A stretch of DNA of 64,000 nt. Origin: Riptortus pedestris (lineage: Eukaryota; Arthropoda; Insecta; Hemiptera; Alydidae). The notes under the pieces are model-generated. The model had not been told where the DNA came from. It searched no databases and saw nothing but the letters and a program-made list of their open reading frames with translations. The stretch is taken from positions 2,084,001 to 2,148,000 of the forward strand of contig CM032229.1 in the NCBI GenBank assembly GCA_019009955.1. The letters are read 5' to 3'. The translations under genes and the position numbers were made by a program. Shown in pieces: positions 1 to 11,980 of the stretch (the stretch's first letter is position 1; every line of letters begins with the position of its first letter).

Positions 1-230
1 CGTTTAATGTAAGCAAAAATTTACTTCATAAGCCTCTCTCATCCCCTATGTCCAAGAATCTAACCTTCAAATACATTTTGCCTTAAGATATGAACGTTTC
101 ACACTCTTTTTTTTCCATGGCCTTGATCAAAACTATACTTCTGCATATCTTATTTACTTCATTTTGAGTCCAACTTGTTCAGATGCCTCTGCACTAAATC
201 ATAATACCATGTCTGATGTCTGAAACTTGA
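1..230 (-). mobile_element. Fragment of a non-LTR retrotransposon (antisense)
   Basis: This stretch resembles 37500-37700 (shared phrases such as GAGTCCAACTTGTTC and ATGTCCAA..CCTTCAAAT), which is continuous with an antisense reverse-transcriptase remnant. No reading frame survives. Assignment is by similarity within the window only. Confidence 0.5.
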
Positions 231-347
231 CTTAGGGAACTTTTTTTTTTAGATCCAACTACTAAACTACTGACATTCAGTTCCCTCTTCCCCAGTTAAA
301 TAATGCAGCCTGATAAAACTTTAAATGTTATTTATTAATGTCACTAG

Positions 348-566
348 ACGCCTCAGGTCCACATGGAGTTGAAGACGAATTTACGTTGTTATAAATACAC
401 GACAAATACAGGTTACCACCCTTTTCTAGCCAGGATGGGACTAAGGATTCTATTTAATGAGTTCGTTACTAAATAAGTTCATATTGCCCTGGTGAGAATC
501 GAACTCACGACTTTAGCTTTACCAAGTGAGATTAAGATGTGCTAAACTCACATGGCTATCCTTGAG
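348..566 (-). mobile_element. tRNA-like SINE, tail variant A
   Basis: Read on the minus strand: GCCATGTGAG..AATCTCAC, then a box-B-like GAGTTCGATTCTCACC, body (GCTAGAAAAGGGTGGTAACC) and tail GTATTTGTCGTGTATTTATA..CCATGTGGACCTGAGGCG. Confidence 0.75.
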
Positions 567-892
567 TCCCGTATAAGACTTTATCAAAAGTGATTTTCAA
601 AGCAACATGATGATAAGATATGCGCTTTCCTTAACGTTCATTGACATTCTTCTCAATTGACAATAAAAGTAAGGTATACTCTAATGTATAATTAAAAAAA
701 AAAAATAGACTTTGGATTTCTTGGAAATATATTTAGAAGTGCATCTAGATGGGTATGGCTGAGAAAATTAATGGTGTAAGTTTGTATTTCTCTAAAATAA
801 AGATTATAATAATATGTTCTTGATTAATTTAAAAGATAATTTTAGTTTGTTGACTATTGAAAACGGTCAATTGATGATAGTTTCCATAGTTA

Positions 893-970
893 CAGATTTC
901 CCTTAGGGGAAATTAGCTATTGAGGTTGTACATATGGAGGGTTTTTCGAAAAAGTTCGTATATTATATAT

Positions 971-1056
<86 letters not shown>

Positions 1057-2300
1057 AATAAAGCTCTAGCGGTCGCAATGTTTCTCTGATCGATACCAAA
1101 CTCGACATTTAGACGTTTTATGAAAAAAGACAGATCCAGTTCGCTGACGGTTAAAATCCGGCTAATGGGAGTGGCGGTATAGAGGGGGGAATTTAGAAAA
1201 TTCTTAACATCCCCATTATTATTCGTCTGATGAAAACATTGTATAGAACCAATCTTATTACAAATGTAATGTTCTAAAAATGTTGATATGTAAGTTTTTT
1301 TTTGTTTTTTTTTCAATATATCGATTATTAACAGGATACTTGCATTTTTTAGTTTTCGGCCTTCAGCAAACCCCCCACTCCTACTCATGTCTTACTAACA
1401 AAAAGCAGTTATATTATGAAGCACTTTATTCGAAGCTCAAATACCAAATACTGTTCTCACTGAACATTAATGTTTTGAGCTAAATGCAAATACGTGAAGC
1501 ACGTCAGAAATCTGGTTAGTTAACTCAGGAGGAACGGTTCAGTATCAACCTCAAAACATTGAAAATTAGCTATTTCTACTTTCAGTGGACGTCCATATAT
1601 AAGTTGTCTATCCACTTAAGGAACTCCTACACAGGAGATGTGGAAAATGAGGTCCGTTCAAAATTATATTTATTTGTCTGTTGCAGCATTTTATGTAAAA
1701 CTAAAGATTTAGTTCGTTAATGAAAACAATTGGGCATGTGAGAGAGGGGGGTTTTTAGTTTCCATCCCATTTGTGAAACTATTCATGTCATATTAACAAT
1801 AAGCTGTTATATCATGAACCACTTTATTCTAAGCATATATACCAAATATTGTTTTAGACAGACCTTTATTATGCGAGGTACATGCAAATCCGTTGTGTCA
1901 TCAAGTCGAAAATGCTCATTTGATTTCTGTTACCTTGACTTTAGTTAACCTGTTCTGTCAAAACTAAAGATCATATTTTTCAGTGACAGAATTCGGACCA
2001 GGAGTAGTTGGGGTTTAAAGGGGGGGGGATTCCAAAATTCCAAATATAAATATACAAATATCCATAATGAAGTGGATCGTAAAACGTTATAGAATCAATC
2101 TATTGATTGTCTACAATTGTTGTTCCAGCCTTGTATTTCCTTGTTTTGAGCCTTCAGTAACCTCCCCCGCGCCCCTTCTACTCATCGGGGGTTTTTAAAT
2201 ATAAACAGTGAATATGTGTCGAGATGAAATCACAAGAATATTGTAGCAGTAGATGGGGAATCTGCTTAATTACGCAACCCCTGCGTGACGCACTTTTCTT
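893..2300 (-). mobile_element. Abundant family, two adjacent reverse copies
   Basis: First copy 893-1530: hairpin TTTCCCTTAGGGGAAA, then (AT)n(GA)n at 973-1052, then core, ending near CAGAAATCTGGTTAGTTAAC. Second copy about 1560-2300, ending GCTTAATTACGCAACCCCTG + CGTGACG. Both belong to the long-core variant. Confidence 0.75.
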
Positions 2301-2505
2301 ATACTTGGTGACGCTGGGACCTTCTTCTAGTATTCACGTTTAGCGGGGAAACAGAGCTCAACCTAAACTTCAATATTACTTAAATATGTACATATATTGC
2401 AATCAAGTAGTGAGAATTTTAATTTGCAATAGGGGCCTTGCGGGTTTGGTATCATTCATCCCCGTAATTTCGTTAAATTTAATAATTTAAGTCCCTCAAG
2501 ATAGG

Positions 2506-2740
2506 ATAGCCACATTGGCTCAGGTTAGCCACTTGAGTTAATGCGTTCATCTTAATCTCACATGGTAATCCTAGAGTGACACACATGATTCCAGCCCGGG
2601 TAAACGAATTTATTTAGAGACGGAATTTATTAAACAAAATCCTCAGCCCTACCCTGGCTAGAAAAGGGTGGTAACCTGTATTTGTCGTGTATTTATAACC
2701 CAACGTAAATTCGTCTCCATATGTGGACCTGAGGCGCCTT
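2506..2740 (+). mobile_element. tRNA-like SINE, tail variant A
   Basis: GGCTCAGGTTAGCCACTTGAG head, AATCTCACATGGTAATCCTAG, box B region degraded, body GGCTAGAAAAGGGTGGTAAC, and the same tail as the copy at 348-566 (GTATTTGTCGTGTATTTATA to GACCTGAGGCGCC). Confidence 0.75.
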
Positions 2741-3029
2741 GTGAAAACCCAAGTATGGGAGTGAAGGTTTCCTGAAAACTAAAAATAACTGCGTTAATAT
2801 TTGATTGAACCAAACAATAATTGTATGACATAATTTATCAAATAAATTGGTTATACAATACCTTTCGATCTTTTATAATCACGTAGATATATATATATAT
2901 GATATATACCCTCCTGGTTTTAGCACTCACTTTATCCTAGTACAATTTCGGTTCGATTTTGGATTTTGCGTTAAACGTTTAAATATCTAGTATGGCAACA
3001 CATAAAGTAAAGAAGCAGTACGAGACCCA

Positions 3030-3770
3030 AAGCGAATATTTTTAGGTGAATCTGCTAGAAACTTAATTTCCTCGTGGAATTTAGTTAAGATATAATGTCA
3101 GTGAAGTCATAATTTATATGTACTCGTATACATCCATGGTTCTTATCAATATTACAAGTCTTGGGGTATTGACTGTCTGAGCGACGTTTCGCTAGACAAC
3201 CTTCTATCATCATCAGACCTCTTTCTGAGACTGAAGAGTTCCTATTCAGGTGTAGGAAGCAGTATTGTCCTGTGCCGTGGTCGAGGGTCTGACCTTACAG
3301 CTGTCTTCGGCTACTCTCTCCGACTCCAGTTCCTTCCTTCCTTATTTGTTTGTATATTTTTTTCGAGTTGGAATAATGGGCTTCCAGAGGCTACTTTACC
3401 GTCAAATCAAATTTGATGAAGTCAGAGTGCTGGCAAAAGTTGATCCGTATCAAGAAAGAATTGTACAAGAGGCAATCGAAATAATAAAACGTACTAACAC
3501 TTAGGACACTGAGACTGGTACATGCATCTGAATAGGAACGCTTCAGTTTCATAGAAAGCCCTGAGGATGGTAAAAGTGTCTAGCGAAACGTCAGCCACAC
3601 GAACTCTCTGTCAATACGACAAGACTTTGATTGCAATACTGATAAGTACCGTGTATATATACGAGTGTATATTTGTAATGATTTCACTGGCATTATATTT
3701 TAACTAAATTCGCCGTGGCGACTTCAAATTGATCTGATTATTTCTTTAGCAGATTTCCCTAAATGGATAT
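3030..3770 (+). mobile_element. Penelope-like element remnant with inverted flanking arms
   Basis: A short frame (to 3504) encodes QIKFDEVRVLAKVDPYQERI then VQEAIEIIKRTN, the end of the GIY-YIG-bearing ORF of Penelope-like elements. It is enclosed by ~200-bp imperfect inverted arms (about 3040-3250 and 3515-3770). Each arm contains the core GTCTAGCGAAACGTC or its reverse complement. This is typical of Penelope pseudo-LTR foldback copies. Confidence 0.7.
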
Positions 3771-3959
3771 CTGCCTTAGAGGTTGGACTGCTGCTTTACT
3801 TTCACCGTTGACATTGTAATCATGATTTATGTTGGAGAAATGGTATAATAAATAGAGACATGAATAGACACAGATTGTTTGGAGCGGTCCTATGCTTGCG
3901 GCATTATAGCAGCTACTTCTTTATTCAGGCAGCTACTCAATTTCATCACGATGCTGATT

Positions 3960-4470
3960 AAATGTACTTTGTTTCTCTATCTTGGATTTTAACCGACATC
4001 ATTTTCATTTTTTAGTTTTCATCCTCCAGTAAACCGCCGTCGTGTCATGCTCTGTTAAGTAACATAAACAGCTTAAATACCAAATATTGTTTTCACTTTT
4101 TTGTGAGATGCATGCAAATACGTAGTGCAATGACGTTATCAATCAAGATTTTAATTTATTAAATTCCAATTTATTCGAAAATATTTATTTGATCTATACC
4201 ATTACTCAACAATAAAGTTCATAATCACTAATGGCTGACATCTCCGTTATGATAAGTCGGATCGAAAACTGTTATAGAACCAATCTTGATAAACTACTGA
4301 TGCTCTACACATGTTATTCTATACATTTTCTCGTTACTCAAATATTAACTTAAAAAAAGAAAATAAATAAAGTATATAGATAATATTTATAGAGAAGAGA
4401 TCAGTGGTGTCATAACGGCTGGTGGGGAAGTCTGTTTGGTTTACGCAGCCCCTGCGTGACGGACGTTTTT
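3960..4470 (-). mobile_element. Abundant family, partial reverse copy
   Basis: Core fragments (CATCTCCGTTATGATAAGTC; TTCTCGTTACTCAAATATTA) lead to the 5' end in reverse, GTTTACGCAGCCCCTGCGTG + ACGGAC at 4440-4463. Confidence 0.65.
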
Positions 4471-5607
4471 AGTTTGTATTAGTAATCCTCCACTACTGTA
4501 GTAATCTTTTTCTCACTTAGACCTCCTTAACCTCTAAAAATTTCATGTTCAGCTCAAAAGTCATGTTTACAAAAAGTCATGTAGGTCTCCTTTGCGTTAT
4601 GTATGATTGGCCATATCCAGAAATAATGAGGCATTGTATCAATCACATTTTTGATTGATGCATGACCTTCAATGATAATGAACCCAATACCTTATCTACA
4701 AATATTGTCTATTTGTACAAGCAGATTCACCCTCAAGGCAAAGTGCTGCACGATGGCTTTAATTTGAATTATTTTCTTTATTTCTCCCTTAATTAAAAGC
4801 CTAAGTGTAAATATGAATTGAAAATGTAAGATGGACATGGGGAGTTCGATCACTGACTCAGATACACAGTGTGAAATCGGAGTAAAAAAATACAAGTTAC
4901 TAAAATTAATCCGAAACAGGCAAAACATTTATTATTTTAGAAAATTGATAATATAAAACCTTTCAGTGCAGATTTCATTTTTAATAACATAGATACTTCG
5001 TATCATAGGCCCCTGCCTCCCAACTCTTCCAGGCCTCATTTTAACCTGTACAGAATGTTTTCAGTTTTACAGGAAACGGTTGAATATCTAGAATGGTAAT
5101 GATGAAATACAAATTATGAAGTCCATAAGAGAAAATGTTAAAGCATATTTACATTTAATTCAAGTAAAAAACGTCCAATGAAAACAATTGGTCTGAGAGA
5201 TTAGTTGACGAGGTCGCTAACAGAGTGGACTAGTTTCGCAGTGCTTATGGATCAGCGGGAGTCTAACTAGTGCACAGCCCCTCAGGATGACTTAGATTAA
5301 GACTCTCTTTGATGCCAACCAGGGGCAGGCTGACACAGTCTACTGGAGACAACTCATTTCAGGTCCTCCTTGGTCAACAGGGGTTGTACGTCGAGGTGAT
5401 CACACACTACATAACACTTTAACTACGAATCCCTGAAATTTCGCTTGAGGGTGACTAAAGGTCTCAAAGGTTTATAATGACCACCGAAAACAATTTTAAA
5501 AAAAGGTAAATCATGTGTTATAAATATTTTTTTCCTACAAATGCCCAAAAACGTACAGTTCTTTAGCTACGTTCTCAGTTATTTTTATTTTATTTTATAT
5601 TTTGTAA

Positions 5608-5950
5608 CGTTCACTTTGTGCTACTAAGGCTAATCGGGACGAGTTATAGACAGGCTATCACCTTTTTCTAGCCTGGACGATACTATGATTTTTATTGAGT
5701 TCGTCATTAAATAAATACCTATGGCCCAGACGGGAATCGAACTCTACGCATTCGTTCTCATCTAGAGTCAGTATTTGAGGTAAACCATGCGAGTTAGAGC
5801 TATTTAACGTAAACACTTCCTAAACCTAGAAAATTGAAGGTTTGGATCCCAAACTGGCAGCGAGAGCGTCTAAATCCTTAAATATCCTTAGCCCTAGTTA
5901 ATGTTGGAAACCTGTAGATAGCCCGTTTCAAGGACATAGTGGCGTAAAGT
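5608..5950. mobile_element. Two degraded SINE copies, opposite orientation
   Basis: Minus copy 5608-5800 (CACCTTTTTCTAGCCTGGAC; GGGAATCGAACTCTACGCA). Degraded plus copy 5835-5950 ending TAGATAGCCCGTTTCAAGGA + CATAGTGGCGTAAAGTGG. Confidence 0.6.
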
Positions 5951-7109
5951 GGAAATACATTGCTTGCAACATATAGATATATGGAATTCTCTTTGCGATG
6001 CAGAAGTCTAAATTTGCAAAACCTTCAAAACATCTATTTAAAACTACTAAAATGATATTCACAAACAAATGTATTATTTTTATTTTAGCAAAATAATGAG
6101 GATATATTATGACTTGGAAGCAACCTCACTCACTCCTTGTTGTAGCCTTTGTTCTACTTGGACTATAGTTCATCGATATCTTGGAAGCCGTTGTTAAGTA
6201 AATCAGTAACTAACTGGCTATCAGACAGGCCAGAATATCAATTTTGGTAATATTGTCGATAGAATAACTTGAAACATTAAAAAATATATATTTATCTGCA
6301 GTGAATTTAAATATAATTTGAGGCAAACCTCAGAATTTTATTTATATAGATAAGTAAGGGCGTGATTGAAACATAAAATATTCCTAAGGAAGCCATTAGT
6401 AGTCCATTTCAGATACCAGTTTACCTGTCACCGTTATCAATAAATATCCTCTTATCAGTAGGTCTCCATCATTAACCGTTTAACGATTTGCATACTAATC
6501 ATCTGTTTCCCTCGAATAAGATAACTAAGCCAAAGTAACAGATATAACGTTTCCTTACTTTCAAGATGTACCTTTATCACCATTTCCCAATAAACGCCGA
6601 ATATTTTAACAATTTTCCTTAAAGGAAAATCGCTTTTCCTGCCTTGAGGCGTTGAGAAAAATGTGGGTCTAAATTTATATTTATTGGTCTCTTAACTCTC
6701 TAGTGGGTGTTTGATTCGTTTGATCGCTACTAAACTCGATATTGGAACCCAAAACCGTTTCAGTATCATGTTCTGTGGAGCGAAATGTACTCTGTATACT
6801 TTGGTGTTAACCCCAGTAGTGAGCTGATTCTTCTTAATATATAGTGACCGGATCTCTATCTAGTTTTTCAGCGTCAGTTGGAGTCCTGCCTGCGGTGTAT
6901 AGTGGTGGAACCAACCCACTATGAGATATGCTAAAACATCTATCCCTGCATTCTATGTAGTTAGGGCATCTTACTATTAAAGAGACAGAGCAGATCGTAG
7001 CACTCCAAACCACCATGATTGTAAAAAACAAGCAAGACGAATTTTGAAGGAACCGAAACCTGTACAAGTATCCGAAAACACCTGAAAGGGAAGGTAGCTC
7101 AAAGAAACC

Positions 7110-7197
7110 AGGCAACATGAATAAAACCAGAACTCTTCAGTTTCAGAGAAAGCCCTAAGGAAGCTGGAAACATGTCCAGCAAAACTTCAACAGTAAA
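7110..7197 (+). mobile_element. Penelope-like element tail fragment
   Basis: The order TGAATA..AACTCTTCAGTTTCAGAGAA, AGCCCTAAGGAAG, CATGTCCAGCAAAACTTCAA parallels the Penelope tail at 3530-3600 (CTTCAGTTTCATAGAAAGCC..GTCTAGCGAAACGTC). Strongly degraded. Confidence 0.4.
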
Positions 7198-8215
7198 GTG
7201 TTGTAGATCATATGCGATTGTGAATTCAAGAAATATATGAGTTTTTGGTTAAAAAGTAAAAAAAAATTAATATTGTTAATGTTTAATCTAGTAAAAATAA
7301 GCAATTTGTAAGCATAACTGTGGCGACGAGGCAAATTGACTCGTTCCGAGGAAAGGTCGAGGTAAAGCTTAAGCTAGCCTTGAGGATGAAGATGAACAAA
7401 ACCTCTTGGGGCTGGAAGAGGTGTCATGCTCAAGGATCATATGCGAGAAGTTCATATTGACATCAAGGTATGCTACTTCAAGTTCAGTTATAGTTTGAAG
7501 TTGGCTAACCTAAAGTCTTAGGCTACTAAAAGGTCTTGGTTTATTAAATGTTTAGATCAGTACTTGGGAAGTTTTTGATCTTATGCCAGCCAAAGTAGTT
7601 AGACGAATTTTCCCAGAATGAACTATATAAAGTTCTATTAGACAATTACAGTAAAGAAAGTACTCTTAAAAGATGTGGTCGGATATATCTTTACGGACAC
7701 TCTTGACGAATTGTATAATTTCAAATATCGGGTAACACATTACTTGTCCACGGGGTTTTCTCCTGATGAAGTATTTATGGAGAGGAAACTCAGGTGTCTG
7801 ATGGATTTTCTGTGCCCGGAACAAAAAGAAGAATACAAAAATATGAAAGAGAACAGGAAGAAAACGGTGAAAGATACGAGAAGACCAAATGTCGTAAAAC
7901 ATTTCAGGCCGAAGGCGTTAGTCTCTATGTCTTTAGATTACAGGGAAGAGAAGGAAGTCTGGAGGCCCGGGGTGATCCAGAAGATACTCTGACAGAACAC
8001 TTGGCTGGTTGCAGTAGAAGGAAGGCCAATGAAGAAACACGCGGATCAGCTGAGGAGAAGGGAGGTACTGGCAGAAGAAGGAGATCATGTTGTAGATCAG
8101 ATGTGATTGCGAGGTCAAGCAATGTATAGGAAATAGGAAGTTAATAAAAGGTTTGTGGTTAGTTTGTCTAAGTTAATAAAAATAAGTTATTTGTAATCTC
8201 AACATAAAGATAATA
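7195..8215 (+). pseudogene. Decayed Ty3/gypsy-like LTR element
   Basis: A 105-codon frame (7675-7992) resembles the end of a retroviral-type integrase: STGFSPDEVFMERKLRCLMD, a charged linker, then KEVWRPGVIQKIL. Another frame continues GRPMKKHADQLRRRE (8000-8070), separated by a stop. Similar AT-rich sequences beginning GTTGTAGATCA flank it at about 7200-7320 and 8088-8205, as expected for degraded LTRs. GTGGCGACGAGG follows the first, in the usual primer-binding position. It is non-functional. Confidence 0.65.
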
Positions 8216-9359
8216 ATAAACATCAGTGAGTACCTGATGATGTTCTTAATAGTAATAAAGGTACAAAATGTGCAATCGAAACTGTCTAATTCTATCTAGA
8301 AATGTTGCATGCCCAACCTTGAGACCACATAATGTCCTAAGATTGTTGTTCTCTAACTCTTCCCATATTGATGGTGTTATTTCTGTGTTTTCAGCCTTCG
8401 ACGAATCATCATTGCTTCTCATGCCATCTTTAAGTTAAGCTTTAATGTAACTAATCACCTCATGTCATGCTTAAGATTCGTGTCTTGTTTCTATTAGGAT
8501 CTATCTAAGATACAGACAATGGAATATGAGATTGCTTTATCCCAGAGTCATTCGTGCACGTGCGAAATCTGCTTAGTTTGCTCACTCCTTGTGATGGTAT
8601 TCGACGTATAGAGCGCACTGTTGTGTTTTTCATCCTGAGAGTTATATTAGTATATATATAGAGTTTGAGGGTAGATGGGGCCTATCAGTGCCTAGTTATA
8701 ATTGATTCGAAGTCCGATGCGTCGGAATGATAAGAATGGCGGGTAGATAAGGGCGCTATTATATAGAGATGGTGTATCTGGGTGAAGCAGCTATCTGGTA
8801 GATAGATCGGGGAGGGCATGGATCCCCCCACCGCTATCTGCCGGTATAATCTCTAACTTCTTAATGAGTTCCACGAACCAGCTGATAAGGAACTAATTGC
8901 ATTTGATAACGATAGAGCGAGCCCTGCCTTGAATCGACTATCCTCCCGCACAAACACCTCCGCTCCCTCCATCACTTTTCAATGCGACCCTCTCATTCAT
9001 TTATTTCCCTGCACTCTCCTATAAATATATATATATACATCTATACACATAAATAAAACTGGCTTGCATTCCAACTTCCAGTACTCCTGCCTCATAGTTT
9101 TAGAATGGCAGAAGTAGCCGGTGTACTGTGGAAGATTTCGCAAGTTCAGCATATAATCCAGTACATCATTTAATCCTGCAAACCTAAAAATAGCAAACTG
9201 AATGACAGTCCAGGGACATACCTTCCTTCTGATTTGGAGGTAGACAAAAATCTGGTTGTACATACCTGAGATATAGAGAAAAGTAAGGAAGCACATATGG
9301 AAGCCAGACTGGGCAAAGCTAACAGACGATTTGACCCTCTGTGGCAAGAGAGCCTGGAT

Positions 9360-9579
9360 CGAAATATCAAAACATCTCCGTTATGGAGTGGAATCGAAAA
9401 GTGTTATATAGCCATTTTTATTTCAGATGTACTTTCCTACAATTGTTGTTCTATGGCTTTTTGCACATTTCCCTTACGGGAAATCAGCTATTAAGGTAAA
9501 TCTCATGACGAGATTTTCCAAAATTTTCCTCAAATGACTTTCGATCCTGCCCAGGAGTTGTCAAAAATGAGGTATGTTC

Positions 9580-9612
<33 letters not shown>
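9360..9612 (-). mobile_element. Abundant family, 3' fragment with (AT)n
   Basis: Contains the hairpin TTTCCCTTACGGGAAATCAG, then AATGAGGTATGTTCAAAATT and an (AT)n tract (9584-9612) that is immediately followed by the CCCGG-type repeat. Confidence 0.7.
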
Positions 9613-9615
<3 letters not shown>

Positions 9616-10624
9616 TAGCTCAGATACCCGGCTTCGCCCGGGAATTCATTTGAGGCTGAATTGTGATGGTATTTTTTAGCAGGCTTTACATTGCACAATA
9701 TTTTGACATTTACCCGTCCCAGTGTTTAGGATTGATACCCGTCGTTGCCGTGGATTTACTAATAATAGAATTATTTGTTCGATAAGGCTTCACTGTCTTC
9801 GATATTTTTATATTTCCCGTCTCTTATACATGTAAATATGGTGAATTTTTATTTCAGGCCTCCCTTATAACCCCACTCCCGTTTGAACCTAAAAATTTTA
9901 ATATAACTTATATCATGGAATAATTAATGGTAATTGACATATCGAGTTTTGTTAAGTTCGGTTCAGCCGTTAGTGCCCAATAAAATTGTTGTCTCCAGCT
10001 ATAGTTTTAACATATAACTAATTTATACTTAGTTATACGAAAAAAGTTTATATTACAAAAGTTACTCCAAATAACAAAATAAACAACTTTTGTTATGTTT
10101 ATATTTGATGAAAAACCAATAGAAAACGAAATATCGCTATTTTTAATTTCAGGCTTCCCTTATAACCCCCACTCCTGCCCGTCCATAGATATGTTGGTAT
10201 GGCTTATTATAATGAAGGCCTCACTGCTAATACACATACCGAGTTTTATTTAGTTCGGTTGGGTCTTTTTTGGCAAATAAAATTGTTCACTTCCGCTATA
10301 GGTTTTAGCGTATAACGCATTTAAACTTAGGTATACGAAAAAAGTGTATATAACAAAAGTTACTCTAAATAACAAAATAAACAACTTTTGTTATGTTCAT
10401 ATTTCCCGAAAAAACAATAGGAAACGAAATATCGCTATTTTTAACTTCAGGCCTCCCTTATAACCCCCACTCCTGTTCGTCTCAGAGGATATTAATATAG
10501 CCTAAAGTCTAAGTTGGGTGAGTGGTAATATACATACCAAGTTTCAGAAAATTCGGTTTAGCCGTTTTGCGTGAAAAGGTAACAAACAAACAAACATAAA
10601 CGAAAGAAACAAAATGCAGTTATA
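9613..10624 (+). mobile_element. TACTAGCT..CCCGGCTTCGCCCGGG-type dispersed repeat, copy 1
   Basis: It begins TACTAGCTCAGATACCCGG and ends ..GTAACAAACAAACAAACATA..AAATGCAGTTATA. The interior has two to three tandem ~280-bp units, each with ACAAAAGTT..AACTTTTGT as a hairpin and the line CTCCCTTATAACCCCCACTC. It starts directly after an (AT)n tract belonging to the abundant repeat family. Class unknown; no coding capacity. Confidence 0.8.
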
Positions 10625-10689
10625 GTATCTATGGCATGTAAAACGAAAAGTTATCGTGAAATTTCGCGAAAAAAATCAATGTACAGACA

Positions 10690-10715
10690 GAGGTTACAAT
10701 TTTATATATATATAG

Positions 10716-10783
<68 letters not shown>

Positions 10784-11425
10784 TTGTATGTTACCATTTT
10801 AGTGGTCATAATTTTTATTTTATCTTTACGAAACTGGATATTTAATCGTTTTATGTAAAAAGAAAGATCAAGATCGTTAATTGTAGGAATTGGATTAGAG
10901 GAAATAGGTTTAGATAGAGGAAAATGTGAAATATGATAATTCAAGTTGATAACTTCTACATAACTGAGCTTATTGCAAATTAAATTACCTACCAGTGTTG
11001 TTGCATTCATATTGTCTCTATATTAACCGAGATTTTAGTTTTCAGCCGTCTGTGAACGCAGAATGCAACTCATGTCATTTTAGGAATAACCTGTTATAAC
11101 ATGAACCACTTTATTCTATGCCACTTATTGTTTTAATTATGAGTGATACATGCCTGATGTCTGATGAGGCCATCTGGATTTCACGTTCTGACTCAAAAAT
11201 TCTGACACTAAAGATCATATTTGTTAGTGGCTGGAATCGGCATGGAATAGTGAGGGTGTAGAGAGGGGAGGGGTACGCAAACTCCCGCCTATACGATTTT
11301 ATTAAAGATAGAAACTTTGTCACTCCATTTTTTTCTTCATCTCTTATGTAGGATCGGTGGACATTTGAAGAAACGTTTCTGAAATCGTGCCTAAATACAA
11401 CGTCATGAGCTAAGCCACAGAGTTG
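10690..11425 (-). mobile_element. Abundant family fragments with (GT)n
   Basis: A reverse core (TTTAATCGTTTTATGTAAAAAG, then AACCGAGATTTTAGTTTTCAG) begins at a (GT)n tract, 10723-10780. From about 11220 a forward 3' fragment follows, with TCTTATGTAGGATCGGTGGAC. Confidence 0.65.
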
Positions 11426-11980
11426 GCACTTGCAAATTCTGTTTATCCTCTTCATGGAACTATTATTAGGAACACAAGGATTCTTCTTGGAATACCATGT
11501 AAATGCACAAGAGCTCTGTAACATTATACATTAGCTGTGTCACAAATTAATCTATCTTAATGAGTCGAATGTAATCTCTCGACCCCTCTTTGGGCATATT
11601 TCAACTTTAAATGTTAATTCCAAGAATATAAATTTTCTCTTAACTTCTGCAAAAGTATTCCATTAATCATTTCGGAACTTCCTGGCCTTTATATCGTTGG
11701 GCCGCCCCTTCCTAAGTGTTGGATCGCACTCTCACATCTTGAATATCTGATTGGGATTTCCAAATGAGTAAGAGATGTTGTGAAAGATAATTCTCCGTTT
11801 AGCGGGATGACCTTCTCTCCAGGACATACCTAGGATCCTTTCCAGGTAGACAAAAGTTACTCACAATGTTGTGCTATACACAGCTACAATCAAGGTATAT
11901 GCCGTCTTCCTATTACAATGTTTGTTCCAATTTTGGCTACTCCAATATTGGATGTCAAGGTATCGTAATTTCACCTCCTT

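Larger units (their letters stand above)
4480..9100. other. Mostly unassigned intergenic DNA
   Basis: Outside the SINE, Penelope and LTR remnants listed separately, nothing coding was recognised. 5200-5420 is moderately G+C-rich but has no open frame of note. 8560-8600 holds a degenerate 5' end of the abundant family (AAATCTGCTTAGTTTGCTCA). 8640-8990 is unassigned. Confidence 0.4.

Noticed and set aside
6834..7118. 94-codon minus-strand ORF
   Set aside because: No conserved motifs; it abuts a Penelope tail fragment and is probably decayed element sequence read antisense.
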